From NCBI GenBank assembly GCA_032622095.1, contig CP136068.1, positions 119,607 to 183,606 on the forward strand: a stretch of DNA of 64,000 nucleotides. The letters run 5' to 3'. The DNA comes from Siphonodentalium dalli. Its lineage: Eukaryota; Mollusca; Scaphopoda; Gadilida; Siphonodentaliidae. How positions within the stretch are numbered: the first letter of the stretch is position 1; the number at the start of each line of letters is the position of its first letter. Positions 27,858 to 41,805 of this stretch are shown piece after piece. The position numbers were made by a program, and so were the translations under genes. Under the pieces are notes generated by a model that did no database searches, was not told where the DNA came from, and saw nothing but the letters and a program-made list of their open reading frames with translations.

Positions 27858-29403
27858 GTGGTGGTGATACCTATATATGTGTGTGGCGGGGATACCTATA
27901 TATGTGTGTGGTGGGGATACATATCTATGTGTGTGGTTGGGATGCCTATATATGTATGTGGTGGTGATACCTATATATGTATGTGGTGGGGATACCTATA
28001 GATGTGTGTGGTGGGGATATCTATATATGTATGTGGTGGGGATACCTTTAGATGTATGTGGTGGGGATACCTATATATGTATGTGGTGGTGATACCTATA
28101 GATGTATGTGGTGGGGATACCTATATATGTATGTGGTGGTGATACCTATAGATGTATGTGGTGGTGATACCTATATATGTGTGTGGCGGGGATACCTATA
28201 AATGTATGTGGTGGGGATAACTATATATGTACGTGGTGGGGATACCTATAGATGTGTCTTGGTGATACCTATATATGTATGTGGTGGGGATGCCTATATA
28301 TGTGTGTGGTGGTGATACCTATATATGTATGTGGTGGGGATACCTATAGATGTGTGGTGGTGACACCTATATATGTATGTGGTGGGGATGCCTATATATG
28401 TGTGTGGTGGTGATACCTATATATGTATGTGGTGGTGATACCTATATATGTGTGCGGCGGGGATACCTATATATGTGTGTGATGGGGCTACCTATATATG
28501 TGTGTGGTGGGGATACCTATATATGTATGTGGTGGTGATACCTATATAAGTATGTGGTGGTGATACCTATATATGTGTGTGGTGGTGATACCTATCTATG
28601 TGTGTGGTGGGGATACCTATATATGTGCGTGGTGGGGAAACCTATAGATGTATGTGGTGGGGATACCTATATATGTATGTGGTGGTGATACCTATATATG
28701 TATGTGGCGGAGATACCTATATATGTATGTGGTGGGGATACCTATATATGTATGTGGTGGGGATACCTATATATGTGTGCGGCGGGGATACCTATATATG
28801 TGTGTGATGGGGATACCTATATATGTGTGTGGTGGGGATATCTATATATGTGTGTGGTGGTGATACCTATATATGTATGTGGTGGGGATACCTATATATG
28901 TATGTGGTGGGGATACGTATAGATGTGTGTGGTGGGGATACCTATAGATGTATGTGTTGGGTATACCTATAGATGTGTGCGGTGGGGATACATATAGATG
29001 TGTGTGGTGGTGATACCTATATATGTATGTGGTGGGGATACCTATATATGTATTTGGTGGGGATACCTTTATATATATGTGGTGGTAATACCTATAGATG
29101 TGTGTGGTGGTGAAACCTATAGTTGTGCCTGGCGGGGATACCTATAGATGTATGTGGTGGGGATACCTATATATGTATGTGGTGGGGATACCTATATATG
29201 TATGTGGTGGTGATACCTATAGATGTGTGTGGTGGTGATAGATATAGATGCGTGTGGTGGGGATACCTATATATGTATGTGGTGGGGATACCTATATATG
29301 TATGTGGTGATGATACCTATAGATGTGTGTGGTGGTGATACCTATAGATGTGTGTGGTGGTGATACCTATAGATGTGTGTGGCGGGGATACCTATATATG
29401 CAT
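27858..29403 (+). repeat. Right copy of the 1,546-bp tandem duplication
   Basis: Adjacent to its twin. The junction at about 27,857 joins a GCATGTGG unit to GGCGG and CTATCTATG units, skipping the section that normally lies between them in A. The unit GATACATATCTATG near 27,928 and ACCTTTATATATATG near 29,068 are private to this copy. Confidence 0.9.
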
Positions 29404-32400
29404 GTGGTGGGGATACCTATATATGTGTGTGGTGGGGATACCTAAATATGTATGTGGCGGGGATACCTATATATGTTTGTCGTGGGGATACCTATATATG
29501 TATGTGGTGGGGATTCCTATAGATGTATGTGGTGGTGATACCTATAGATGTATGTGGTGGGGATACCTATATATGTGTGTGGTGGTGATACCTATATATG
29601 TGTGCGGTGGGGATACCTATATATGTATGTGGTGGGGATACCTATATATGTGTGGGGTGGTGATACCTATAGATGTATTTGGTGGGGATACCTATATATA
29701 TGTGTGGTGGTGATACCTATATATGTGTGTGGTGGGGATACTTATATATGTATGTGGTGGGGAGACCTATATATGTATGTGGTGGGGATACCTATATGTA
29801 TGTGGTGGTGATACCTATATATGTATGTGATGGGAATACCTATAGATGTGTGTGGTGAGGAGACCTATATATGTATGTGGTGGGGATTCCTATAGATGTG
29901 TGGTTGGGATACCTATATATGTATGTGGTGGGGATACCTATATATGTATGTGGTGGGGATACCTATATATGTATGTGGTGGGGATACCTATATATGTGTG
30001 AGGTGGTGATACCTATATATGTGTGTGGTGGTGATACCTATATATGTATGTGGTGGTGATACATATATATGTATGTGGCGGGGATACCTATAGATGTATG
30101 TGGTGGTGATACCTATATATGTGTGTGGCGGGGATACCTATATATGTGTGTGGTGGGGATACCTATCTATGTGTGTGGTTAGAATGCCTATATATGTATG
30201 TGGTGGTGATACCTATATATGTATGTGGTGGGGATACCTATAGATGTGTGTGGTGGGGATATCTATATATGTATGTGGTGGGGATACCTTTAGATGTATG
30301 TGGTGGGGATACCTATTTATGTATGTGGTGGTGATACCTATAGATGTATGTGGTGGGGATACCTATATATGTATGTGGTGGTGATACCTATAGATGTATG
30401 TGGTGGTGATACCTATATATGTGTGTGGCGGGGATACCTATAAATGTATGTGGTGGGGATAACTATATATGTACGTGGTCGGGATAACTATAGATGTGTG
30501 TTGGGGATACCTATAGATGTATGTGGTGGGGATGCCTATATATGTGTGTGGTGGTGATACCTATATATGTATGTGGTGGGGATACCTATAGATGTGTGGT
30601 GGTGACACCTATATATGTATGTGGTGGGGATGCCTATATATGTGTGTGGTGGTGATACCTATATATGTATGTGGTGGTGATACCTATATATGTGTGCGGC
30701 GGGGATACCTATATATGTGTGTGATGGGGCTACCTATATATGTGTGTGGTGGGGATACCTATATATGTATGTGGTGGTGATACCTATATAAGTATGTGGT
30801 GGTGATACCTATATATGTGTGTGGTGGTGATACCTATCTATGTGTTATGGGGATACCTATATATGTGCGTGGTGGGGAAACCTATAGATGTACTATATAT
30901 GTATGTGGTGGTGATACCTATATATGTATGTGGCGGGGATACCTATATATGTATGTGGTGGGGATACCTATATATGTATGTGGTGGGGATACCTATATAT
31001 GTGTGCGGCGGGGATACCTATATATGTGTGTGATGGGGATACCTATATATGTGTGTGGTGGGGATACCTATATATGTATGTGGTGGTGATACCTATATAA
31101 GTATGTGGTGGTGATACCTATATATGTGTGTGGTGGTGATACCTATATATGTGTGTGGTGGGCATACCTATATATGTGTGTGGCGGGGATACCTATATAT
31201 GTGTGTGGTGGGGATACCTATCTATGTGTGTGGTGCGGAGACCTATATATGTATGTGGCGGGGATACCTATAGATGTGTGTGGTGGGGATACCTATATAT
31301 GTGTGTGGTGGTGATACCTATATATGTGTGTGGTGGTGATACCTATATATGTATGTGGCGGGGATACCTATAGATGTATGTGGTGGTGATACCTATATAT
31401 GTGTGTGGCGGGGATACCTATATATGTGTGTGGTGGGGATACCTATCTATGTGTGTGTGGGGATACCTATATATGTATGTGGTGGTGATACCTATATATG
31501 TATGTGGTGGGGATACCTATAGATGTGTGTGGTGGGGATACCTATAGATGTATGTGGTGGGGATACCTATAGATGTATGTTGTGGGGATACCTATATATG
31601 TATGTGGTGGTGATACCTATATATGTATGTGGTGGGGATACCTATATATGTATGTGGTGGGGATACCTGTAGATGTGTGTGGTGGGGATACCTATAGATG
31701 TATGTGGTGGGGATACCTATAGATGTGTGTGGTGGGGATACATATAGATGTGTGTGGTGGTGATACCTATATATGTATGTGGTGGGGATACCTATATATG
31801 TATTTGGTGGGGATACCTTTATATGTATGTGGTGGTAATACCTATAGATGTGTGTGGTGGTGAAACCTATAGTTGTGCCTGGCGGGGATACCTATAGATG
31901 GATGTGGTTGGGATACCTATATATGTATGTGGTGGGGATACCTATATATGTATGTGGTGGTGATACCTATAGATGTGTGTGGTGGTGATAGATATAGATG
32001 TGTGTGGTGGGATACCTATATATGTATGTGGTGGGGATACCTATATATGTATGTGGTGATGATACCTATAGATGTGTGTGGTGGTGATACCTATAGATGT
32101 GTGTGGTGGTGATACCTATAGATGTGTGTGGCGGGGATACGTATATATGTATGTGGTGGGGATACCTATATATGTGTGTGGTGGGGATACCTAAATATGT
32201 ATGTGGCGGGGATACCTATATATATTTGTCGTGGGGATACCTATATATGTATGTGGTGGGGATTCCTATAGATGTATGTGGTGGTGATACCTATAGATGT
32301 ATGTGGTGGGGATACCTATATATGTGTGTGGTGGTGATACCTATATATGTGTGCGGTGGGGATACCTATATATGTATGTGGTGGGGATACCTATATATGT

Positions 32401-32421
32401 GTGTGGTGGTGATACCTATAG
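29404..32421 (+). repeat. Family A section with a local deletion
   Basis: Continues the A order (29,348-30,780 matches 25,560-26,992 at 3,788 bp) up to the anchor at 31,873 and the early units beyond it. Near 30,840-30,900 two lesions occur: CTATCTATGTGTTATGGGG, two bases short, and AGATGTACTATATATG, about 15 bp shorter than the matching place at 28,640. Both are singletons. Confidence 0.75.
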
Positions 32422-35400
32422 ATGTATGTGGTGGGGATACCTATATATATGTGTGGTGGTGATACCTATATATGTGTGTGGTGGGGATACTTATATATGT
32501 ATGTGGTGGGGAGACCTATATATGTATGTGGTGGGGATACCTATATGTATGTGGTGGTGATACCTATATATGTATGTGATGGGAATACCTATAGATGTGT
32601 GTGGTGAGGAGACCTATATATGTATGTGATGGGAATACCTATAGATGTGTGGTTGGGATACCTATATATGTATGTGGTGGGGATTTCTATAGATGTGTGG
32701 TTGGGATACCTATATATGTATGTGGTGGGGATACCTATATATGTGTGAGGTGGTGATACCTATATATGTGTGTGGTGGTGATACCTATATATGTATGTGG
32801 TGGTGATACATATATATGTATGTGGCGGGGATACCTATAGATGTATGTGGTGGTGATACCTATATATGTGTGTGGCGGGGATACCTATATATGTGTGTGG
32901 TGGGGATACCTATCTATGTGTGTGGTTGGGATGCCTATATATGTATGTGGTGGTGATACCTATATATGTATGTGGTGGGGATACCTATAGATGTGTGTGG
33001 TGGGGATATCTATATATGTATGTGGTGGGGATACCTTTAGATGTATGCGGTGGGGATACCTATATATGTATGTGGTGGTGATACCTATAGATGTATGTGG
33101 TGGGGATACCTATATATGTATGTGGTGGTGATACCTATAGATGTATGTGGTGGTGATACCTATATATGTGAGTGGCGGGGATACATATAAATGTATGTGG
33201 TGGGGATAACTATATATGTACGTGGTGGGGATACCTATAGATGTGTGTTGGTGATACCTATATATGTATGTGGTGGGGATGCCTATATATGTGTGTGGTG
33301 GTGATACCTATATATGTATGTGGTGGGGATACCTATAGATGTGTGGTGGTGACACCTATATATGTATGAGGTGGGGATGCCTATATATGTGTGTGGTGGT
33401 GATACCTATATATGTATGTGGTGGTGATACCTATATATGTGTGCGGCGGGGATACCTATATATGTGTGTGATGGGGCTACCTAGATATGTGTGTGGTGGG
33501 GATACCTATATATGTATGTGGTGGTGATACCTATATAAGTATGTGGTGGTGATACCTATATATGTGTGTGGTGGTGATACCTATCTATGTGTGTGGTGGG
33601 GATACCTATATATCTGCGTGGTGGGGAAACCTATAGATGTATGTGGTGGGGATACCTATATATGTATGTGGTGGTGATACCTATATATGTATGTGGCGGG
33701 GATACCTATATATGTATGTGGTGGGGATACCTATATATGTATGTGGTGGGGATACCTATACATGTGTGCGGCGGGGATACCTATATATGTGTGTGATGGG
33801 GATACCTATATATGTGTGTGGTGGGGATACCTATATATGTATGTGGTGGTGATACCTATATAAGTATGTGGTGGTGATACCTATATATGTGTGTGTGGTG
33901 ATACCTATCTATGTGTGTGGTGGGGATACCTATATATGTGTGTGGCGGGGATACCTATATATGTGTGTGGTGGGGATACCTATCTATGTGTGTGGTGCGG
34001 AGACCTATATATGTATCTGGCGGGGATACCTATAGATGTGTGTGGTTGGGATACCTATATATGTGTGTGGTGGTGATACCTATATATGTATGTGGTGGTG
34101 ATACCTATATATGTATGTGGCGGGGATACCTATAGATGTATGTGGTGGTGATACCTATATATGTGTGTGGCGGGGATACCTATATATGTGTGTGGTGGGG
34201 ATACCTATCTATGTGTGTGTGGGGATACCTATATATGTATGTGGTGGTGATACCTATATATGTATGTGGTGGGGATACCTATAGATGTATGTGGTGGGGA
34301 TACATATAGATGTATGTGGTGGGGATACCTATAGATGTATGTTGTGGGGATACCTATATATGTATGTGGTGGTGATACCTATATATGTATGTGGTGGGGA
34401 TACCTATATATGTATGTGGTGGGGATACCTATAGATGTGTGTGGTGGGGATACCTATAGATGTATGTGGTGGGGATACCTATAGATGTGTGTGGTGGGGA
34501 TACATATAGATGTGTGTGGTGGTGATACCTATATATGTATGTGGTGGGGATACCTATATATGTATTTGGTGGGGATACCTTTATATGTATGTGGTGGTAA
34601 TACCTATAGATGTGTGTGGTGGTGAAACCTATAGTTGTGCCTGGCGGGGATACCTATAGATGTATGTGGTTGGGATACCTATATATGTATGTGGTGGGGA
34701 TACCTATATATGTATGTGGTGGTGATACCTATAGATGTGTGTGGTGGTGATAGATATAGATGTGTGTGGTGGGATACCTATATATGTATGTGGTGGGGAT
34801 ACCTATATATGTATGTGGTGATGATACCTATAGATGTGTGTGGTGGTGATACCTATAGATGTGTGTGGTGGTGATACCTATAGATGTGTGTGGCGGGGAT
34901 ACGTATATATGTATGTGGTGGGGATACCTATATATGTGTGTGGTGGGGATACCTAAATATGTATGTGGCGGGGATACCTATATATATTTGTCGTGGGGAT
35001 ACCTATATATGTATGTGGTGGGGATTCCTATAGATGTATGTGGTGGTGATACCTATAGATGTATGTGGTGGGGATACCTATATATGTGTGTGGTGGTGAT
35101 ACCTATATATGTGTGTGGTGGAAATACCTATATATGTATGTGATGGAAATACCTATATATGTGTGTGGTGGTGATACCTATAGATGTATGTGGTGGGAAT
35201 ACCTATATATGTGTGTGGTGGTGATACCTATATATGTGTGTGGTGGGGATACCTATATATGTATGTGGTGGGGAGACCTATATATGTATGTGGTGGGGAT
35301 ACCTATATGTATGTGGTGGTGATACCTATATGTATGTGGTGGTGATACCTATATATGTATGTGGTGAGGAGACCTATATATGTATGTGGTGGGGATTCCT

Positions 35401-35452
35401 ATAGATGTGTGGTTGGGATACCTATATATGTATGTGGTGGGGATACCTATAT
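32422..35452 (+). repeat. Left copy of a 3,031-bp tandem duplication
   Basis: Directly followed by its twin at 35,453-38,484. Shared rare variants include GGGATTTCTATAG (about 32,681 and 35,712), ACCTAGATATG, TATATCTGCGTGG, TATACATGTGTGCGG, GTATCTGGCGGGG and GGTGGAAATACC. I counted about five substitutions and one 1-bp indel (GTGTGTGTGGTGATACC here near 33,890), which is about 99.8% identity over some 121 units. The breakpoint lies in repeat sequence and cannot be set better than about 28 bp. Confidence 0.93.
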
Positions 35453-38400
35453 ATGTATGTGGTGGGGATACCTATATATATGTGTGGTGGTGATACCTAT
35501 ATATGTGTGTGGTGGGGATACTTATATATGTATGTGGTGGGGAGACCTATATATGTATGTGGTGGGGATACCTATATGTATGTGGTGGTGATACCTATAT
35601 ATGTATGTGATGGGAATACCTATAGATGTGTGTGGTGAGGAGACCTATATATGTATGTGATGGGAATACCTATAGATGTGTGGTTGGGATACCTATATAT
35701 GTATGTGGTGGGGATTTCTATAGATGTGTGGTTGGGATACCTATATATGTATGTGGTGGGGATACCTATATATGTGTGAGGTGGTGATACCTATATATGT
35801 GTGTGGTGGTGATACCTATATATGTATGTGGTGGTGATACATATATATGTATGTGGCGGGGATACCTATAGATGTATGTGGTGGTGATACCTATATATGT
35901 GTGTGGCGGGGATACCTATATATGTGTGTGGTGGGGATACCTATCTATGTGTGTGGTTGGGATGCCTATATATGTATGTGGTGGTGATACCTATATATGT
36001 ATGTGGTGGGGATACCTATAGATGTGTGTGGTGGGGATATCTATATATGTATGTGGTGGGGATACCTTTAGATGTATGTGGTGGGGATACCTATATATGT
36101 ATGTGGTGGTGATACCTATAGATGTATGTGGTGGGGATACCTATATATGTATGTGGTGGTGATACCTATAGATGTATGTGGTGGTGATACCTATATATGT
36201 GAGTGGCGGGGATACCTATAAATGTATGTGGTGGGGATAACTATATATGTACGTGGTGAGGATACCTATAGATGTGTGTTGGTGATACCTATATATGTAT
36301 GTGGTGGGGATGCCTATATATGTGTGTGGTGGTGATACCTATATATGTATGTGGTGGGGATACCTATAGATGTGTGGTGGTGACACCTATATATGTATGA
36401 GGTGGGGATGCCTATATATGTGTGTGGTGGTGATACCTATATATGTATGTGGTGGTGATACCTATATATGTGTGCGGCGGGGATACCTATATATGTGTGT
36501 GATGGGGCTACCTAGATATGTGTGTGGTGGGGATACCTATATATGTATGTGGTGGTGATACCTATATAAGTATGTGGTGGTGATACCTATATATGTGTGT
36601 GGTGGTGATACCTATCTATGTGTGTGGTGGGGATACCTATATATCTGCGTGGTGGGGAAACCTATAGATGTATGTGGTGGGGATACCTATATATGTATGT
36701 GGTGGTGATACCTATATATGTATGTGGCGGGGATACCTATATATGTATGTGGTGGGGATACCTATATATGTATGTGGTGGGGATACCTATACATGTGTGC
36801 GGCGGGGATACCTATATATGTGTGTGATGGGGATACCTATATATGTGTGTGGTGGGGATACCTATATATGTATGTGGTGGTGATACCTATATAAGTATGT
36901 GGTGGTGATACCTATATATGTGTGTGGTGGTGATACCTATCTATGTGTGTGGTGGGGATACCTATATATGTGTGTGGCGGGGATACCTATATATGTGTGT
37001 GGTGGGGATACCTATCTATGTGTGTGGTGCGGAGACCTATATATGTATCTGGCGGGGATACCTATAGATGTGTGTGGTTGGGATACCTATATATGTGTGT
37101 GGTGGTGATACCTATATATGTATGTGGTGGTGATACCTATATATGTATGTGGCGGGGATACCTATAGATGTATGTGGTGGTGATACCTATATATGTGTGT
37201 GGCGGGGATACCTATATATGTGTGTGGTGGGGATACCTATCTATGTGTGTGTGGGGATACCTATATATGTATGTGGTGGTGATACCTATATATGTATGTG
37301 GTGGGGATACCTATAGATGTATGTGGTGGGGATACCTATAGATGTATGTGGTGGGGATACCTATAGATGTATGTTGTGGGGATACCTATATATGTATGTG
37401 GTGGTGATACCTATATATGTATGTGGTGGGGATACCTATATATGTATGTGGTGGGGATACCTATAGATGTGTGTGGTGGGGATACCTATAGATGTATGTG
37501 GTGGGGATACCTATAGATGTGTGTGGTGGGGATACATATAGATGTGTGTGGTGGTGATACCTATATATGTATGTGGTGGGGATACCTATATATGTATTTG
37601 TTGGGGATACCTTTATATGTATGTGGTGGTAATACCTATAGATGTGTGTGGTGGTGAAACCTATAGTTGTGCCTGGCGGGGATACCTATAGATGTATGTG
37701 GTTGGGATACCTATATATGTATGTGGTGGGGATACCTATATATGTATGTGGTGGTGATACCTATAGATGTGTGTGGTGGTGATAGATATAGATGTGTGTG
37801 GTGGGATACCTATATATGTATGTGGTGGGGATACCTATATATGTATGTGGTGATGATACCTATAGATGTGTGTGGTGGTGATACCTATAGATGTGTGTGG
37901 TGGTGATACCTATAGATGTGTGTGGCGGGGATACGTATATATGTATGTGGTGGGGATACCTATATATGTGTGTGGTGGGGATACCTAAATATGTATGTGG
38001 CGGGGATACCTATATATATTTGTCGTGGGGATACCTATATATGTATGTGGTGGGGATTCCTATAGATGTATGTGGTGGTGATACCTATAGATGTATGTGG
38101 TGGGGATACCTATATATGTGTGTGGTGGTGATACCTATATATGTGTGTGGTGGAAATACCTATATATGTATGTGATGGAAATACCTATATATGTGTGTGG
38201 TGGTGATACCTATAGATGTATGTGGTGGGAATACCTATATATGTGTGTGGTGGTGATACCTATATATGTGTGTGGTGGGGATACCTATATATGTATGTGG
38301 TGGGGAGACCTATATATGTATGTGGTGGGGATACCTATATGTATGTGGTGGTGATACCTATATGTATGTGGTGGTGATACCTATATATGTATGTGGTGAG

Positions 38401-38484
38401 GAGACCTATATATGTATGTGGTGGGGATTCCTATAGATGTGTGGTTGGGATACCTATATATGTATGTGGTGGGGATACCTATAT
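35453..38484 (+). repeat. Right copy of the 3,031-bp tandem duplication
   Basis: Twin of 32,422-35,452 with anchor at 37,667. Private changes include TACGTGGTGAGG near 36,250 and GTATTTGTTGGGG near 37,600. The match ends at about 38,511, where the left copy shows the junction unit TATATATATGTGTGG and this one a normal unit, so the duplication joined a late position to an earlier GGTGGGGATACC unit. Confidence 0.93.
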
Positions 38485-40640
38485 ATGTATGTGGTGGGGA
38501 TACCTATATATGTATGTGGTGGGGATACCTATATATGTGAGAGGTGGTGATACCTATATATGTGTGTGGTGGTGATACCTATACATGTATGTGGTGGTGA
38601 TACATATATATGTATGTGGTGGGGATACCTATAGATGTATGTGGTGGTGATACCTATATATGTGTGTGGCGGGGATACCTATATATGTGTGTGGTGGGGA
38701 TACCTATCTATGTGTGTGGTTGGGATGCCTATATATGTATGTGGTGGTGATACCTATATATGTATGTGGTGGGGATACCTATAGATGTGTGTGGTGGGGA
38801 TATCTATATATGTATGTGGTGGGGATACCTTTAGATGTATGTGGTGGGGATACCTATATATGTATGTGGTGGTGATACCTACATATGTAAGTGGTGGGGA
38901 TACCTATATATGTATGTGGTGGTGATACCTATATATGTGTGTGGCGGGGATACCTATAAATTTATGTGGTGGGGATACCTATATATGTACGTGGTGGGGA
39001 TACCTATAGATGTGTGTTGGTGATACCTATATATGTATGTGGTGGGGATGCCTATATATGTGTGTGGTGGTGATACATATATATGTATGTGGTGCGGATA
39101 CCTATAGATGTGTGGTGGTGACACCTATATATGTATGTGGTGGGGATGCCTATATATGTGTGTGGTGGTGATACCTATATATGTATGTGGTGGTGATACC
39201 TATATATGTGTGCGGCGGGGATACCTATATATGTGTGTGATGGGGATACCTATATATGTGTGTGGTGGGGCTACCTATATATGTATGTGGTGGTGATACC
39301 TATATAAGTATGTGGTGGTGATACCTATATATGTGTGTGGTGGTGATACCTATCTATGTGTGTGGTGGGGATACCTATATATGTGTGTGGTGGTGATACC
39401 TATCTATGTGTGTGGTGGGGATACCTATATATGTGTGTGGTGGGGATACCTATAGATGTATGTGGTGGGGATACCTATATATGTATGTGGTGGTTATACC
39501 TATATATGTATGTGGCGGGGATACCTATATATGTATGTGGTGGGGATACCTACATATGTATGTGGTGGGGATACCTATATATGTGTGCGGCGGGGATACC
39601 TATATATGTGTGTGATGGGGATACCTATATATGTGTGTGGTGGGGATACCTATATATGTATGTGGTGGTGATACCTATATAAGTATGTGGTGGTGATACC
39701 TATATATGTGTGTGGTGGTGATACCTATCTATGTGTGTGGTGGGGATACCTATATATGTGTGTGGTGGGGATACATATAGATGTATGTGGTGGGGATACC
39801 TATATATGTATGTGGTGGTGATACCTATATATGTATGTGGCGGGGATACCTATATATGTTTGTGGTGGGGATACCTATATATGTATGTGGTGGGGATACC
39901 TGTATATGTGTGTGGTGGGGATACCTATAGATGTGTGTAGTGGGGATACCTATAGATGTGTGTGGTGGGGAGACCTATAGATGTATGTGGTGGGGATACC
40001 TATATATGTATGTGGTGGTGATACCTATATATGTGTGTGATGGGGATACCTATAGATGTGTGTGGTGGTGATACCTATATATGTATGTGGTGGGGATACC
40101 TATATATGTATTTGGTGGGGATACCTTTATATGTATGTGGTGGTAATACCTATAGATGTGTGTGGTGGGGAAACCTAAAGTTGTGCCTGGCGGGGATACC
40201 TATAGATGTATGTGGTGGGGATACCTATATATGTATGTGGTGGGGATACCTATATATGTATGTGGTGGTGATACCTATAGATGTGTGTGGTGGTGATAGA
40301 TATAGATGTGTGTGGTGGGGATAACTATATATGTATGTGGTGGTGATTCCTATTGATGTATGTGGTTGGGATACCTATATATTTATGTGGTGGGGATACC
40401 TATATATGAATGTGGTGGGGATACCTATATATGTATGTGGTGGGGAGACCTATATATGCGTGTGGTGGTGATACCTATAGATGTATGTGGTTGGGATACC
40501 TATATATGTGTGTTGTGGGGATACCTATAGATGTGTGTGGTGGGGATACCTATATATGTGTGTGGTGGGGATACATATAGATGTGTGTGGTGGGGATACC
40601 TATAGATGTATGTGGTGGGGATACCTATATATGTGTGTGG
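38485..40640 (+). repeat. Family A section shared with 47.3-49.4 kb
   Basis: Late A units, then anchor 40,191 (AACCTAAAGTTGTGCC, a private change). Signposts match 47.9-49.4 kb at 8,822 bp and then 8,772 bp (39,731/48,503, 40,481/49,253), including TGTGTAGTGGGG and GTGATTCCTATTGATG. A 50-bp local doubling of CTATCTATG lies at 39,356 and 39,406. Confidence 0.78.
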
Positions 40641-41805
40641 TGGTGATACCTATATATGTGTGTGGTGGGGATACCTATAGATGTATGTGGTGGTGATATC
40701 TATATATGTATGTGGTGGTTATACTTATATATGTATGTGGTGGGGATACCTATATATGTGTGTGGTGGGGATACCTATATATGTATGTGGTGGGGATACC
40801 TATATATGTATGTGGTGGGGATACCTATATATGTATGTGGTGGGGATACCTATATATGTGTGTGGTCGTGATACCTATATATGTATGTGGTGGGGAGACC
40901 TATATATGTATGTGGCGAGGATACCTATAGATGTGTGTGGCGGGGATACCTATATATGTGTGTGGTGGTGATACCTATATATGTATGTGGTGGTGATACC
41001 TATATATGTATGTGGCGGGGATACCTATAGATGTATGTGGTGGTGATACCTATATATGTGTGTGGCGGGGATACCTATATATGTGTGTGGTGGGGATACC
41101 TATCTATGTGTGTGGTGGGGATACCTATATATGTATGTGGTGGTGATACCTATATATGTGTGTGGTGGTGATACCTATATATGTATGTGGTGGGGAGACC
41201 TATATATGTATGTGGCGGGGATAGCTATAGATGTGTGTGGTGGGGATACCTATATATGTGTGTGGTGGTGATACCTATATATGTATGTGGTGGTGATACC
41301 TATATATGTATGTGGCGGGGATACCTATAGATGTATGTGGTGGTGATACCTATATATGTGTGTGGCGGGGATACCTATATATGTGTGTGGTGGGGATACC
41401 TATATATGTATGTGGTGGTGATACCTATATATGTATGTGGTGGGGATACCTATAGATGTGTGTGGTGGGGATACCTATAGATGTATGTGGTGGGGATACC
41501 TATAGATGTATGTGGTGGGGATACCTATATATGTATGTGGTGGTGATACCTATATATGTATGTGGTGGGGATACCTATATATGTATGTGGTGGGGATACG
41601 TATAGATGTGTGTGGTGGGGATACCTATAGATGTATGTGGTGGGGATACATATAGATGTGTGTGGTGGGGATACATATATATGTGTGTGGTGGTGATACC
41701 TATATATGTATGTGGTGGGGATACCTATATATGTATTTGGTGGGGATACCTTTATATGTATGTGGTGGTAATACCTATAGATGTGTGTGGTGGTGAAACC
41801 TATAG
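40641..41805 (+). repeat. Block related to 18.5-19.75 kb
   Basis: Units GATATC, ATACTTATATATG, GGAGACC, GGCGAGG and GGCGGGG follow the order of 18,560-19,750 and of 2.4-3.6 kb, ending at the anchor at 41,806. This is the third occurrence of this block in the window, some 22 kb from the second. Confidence 0.72.
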
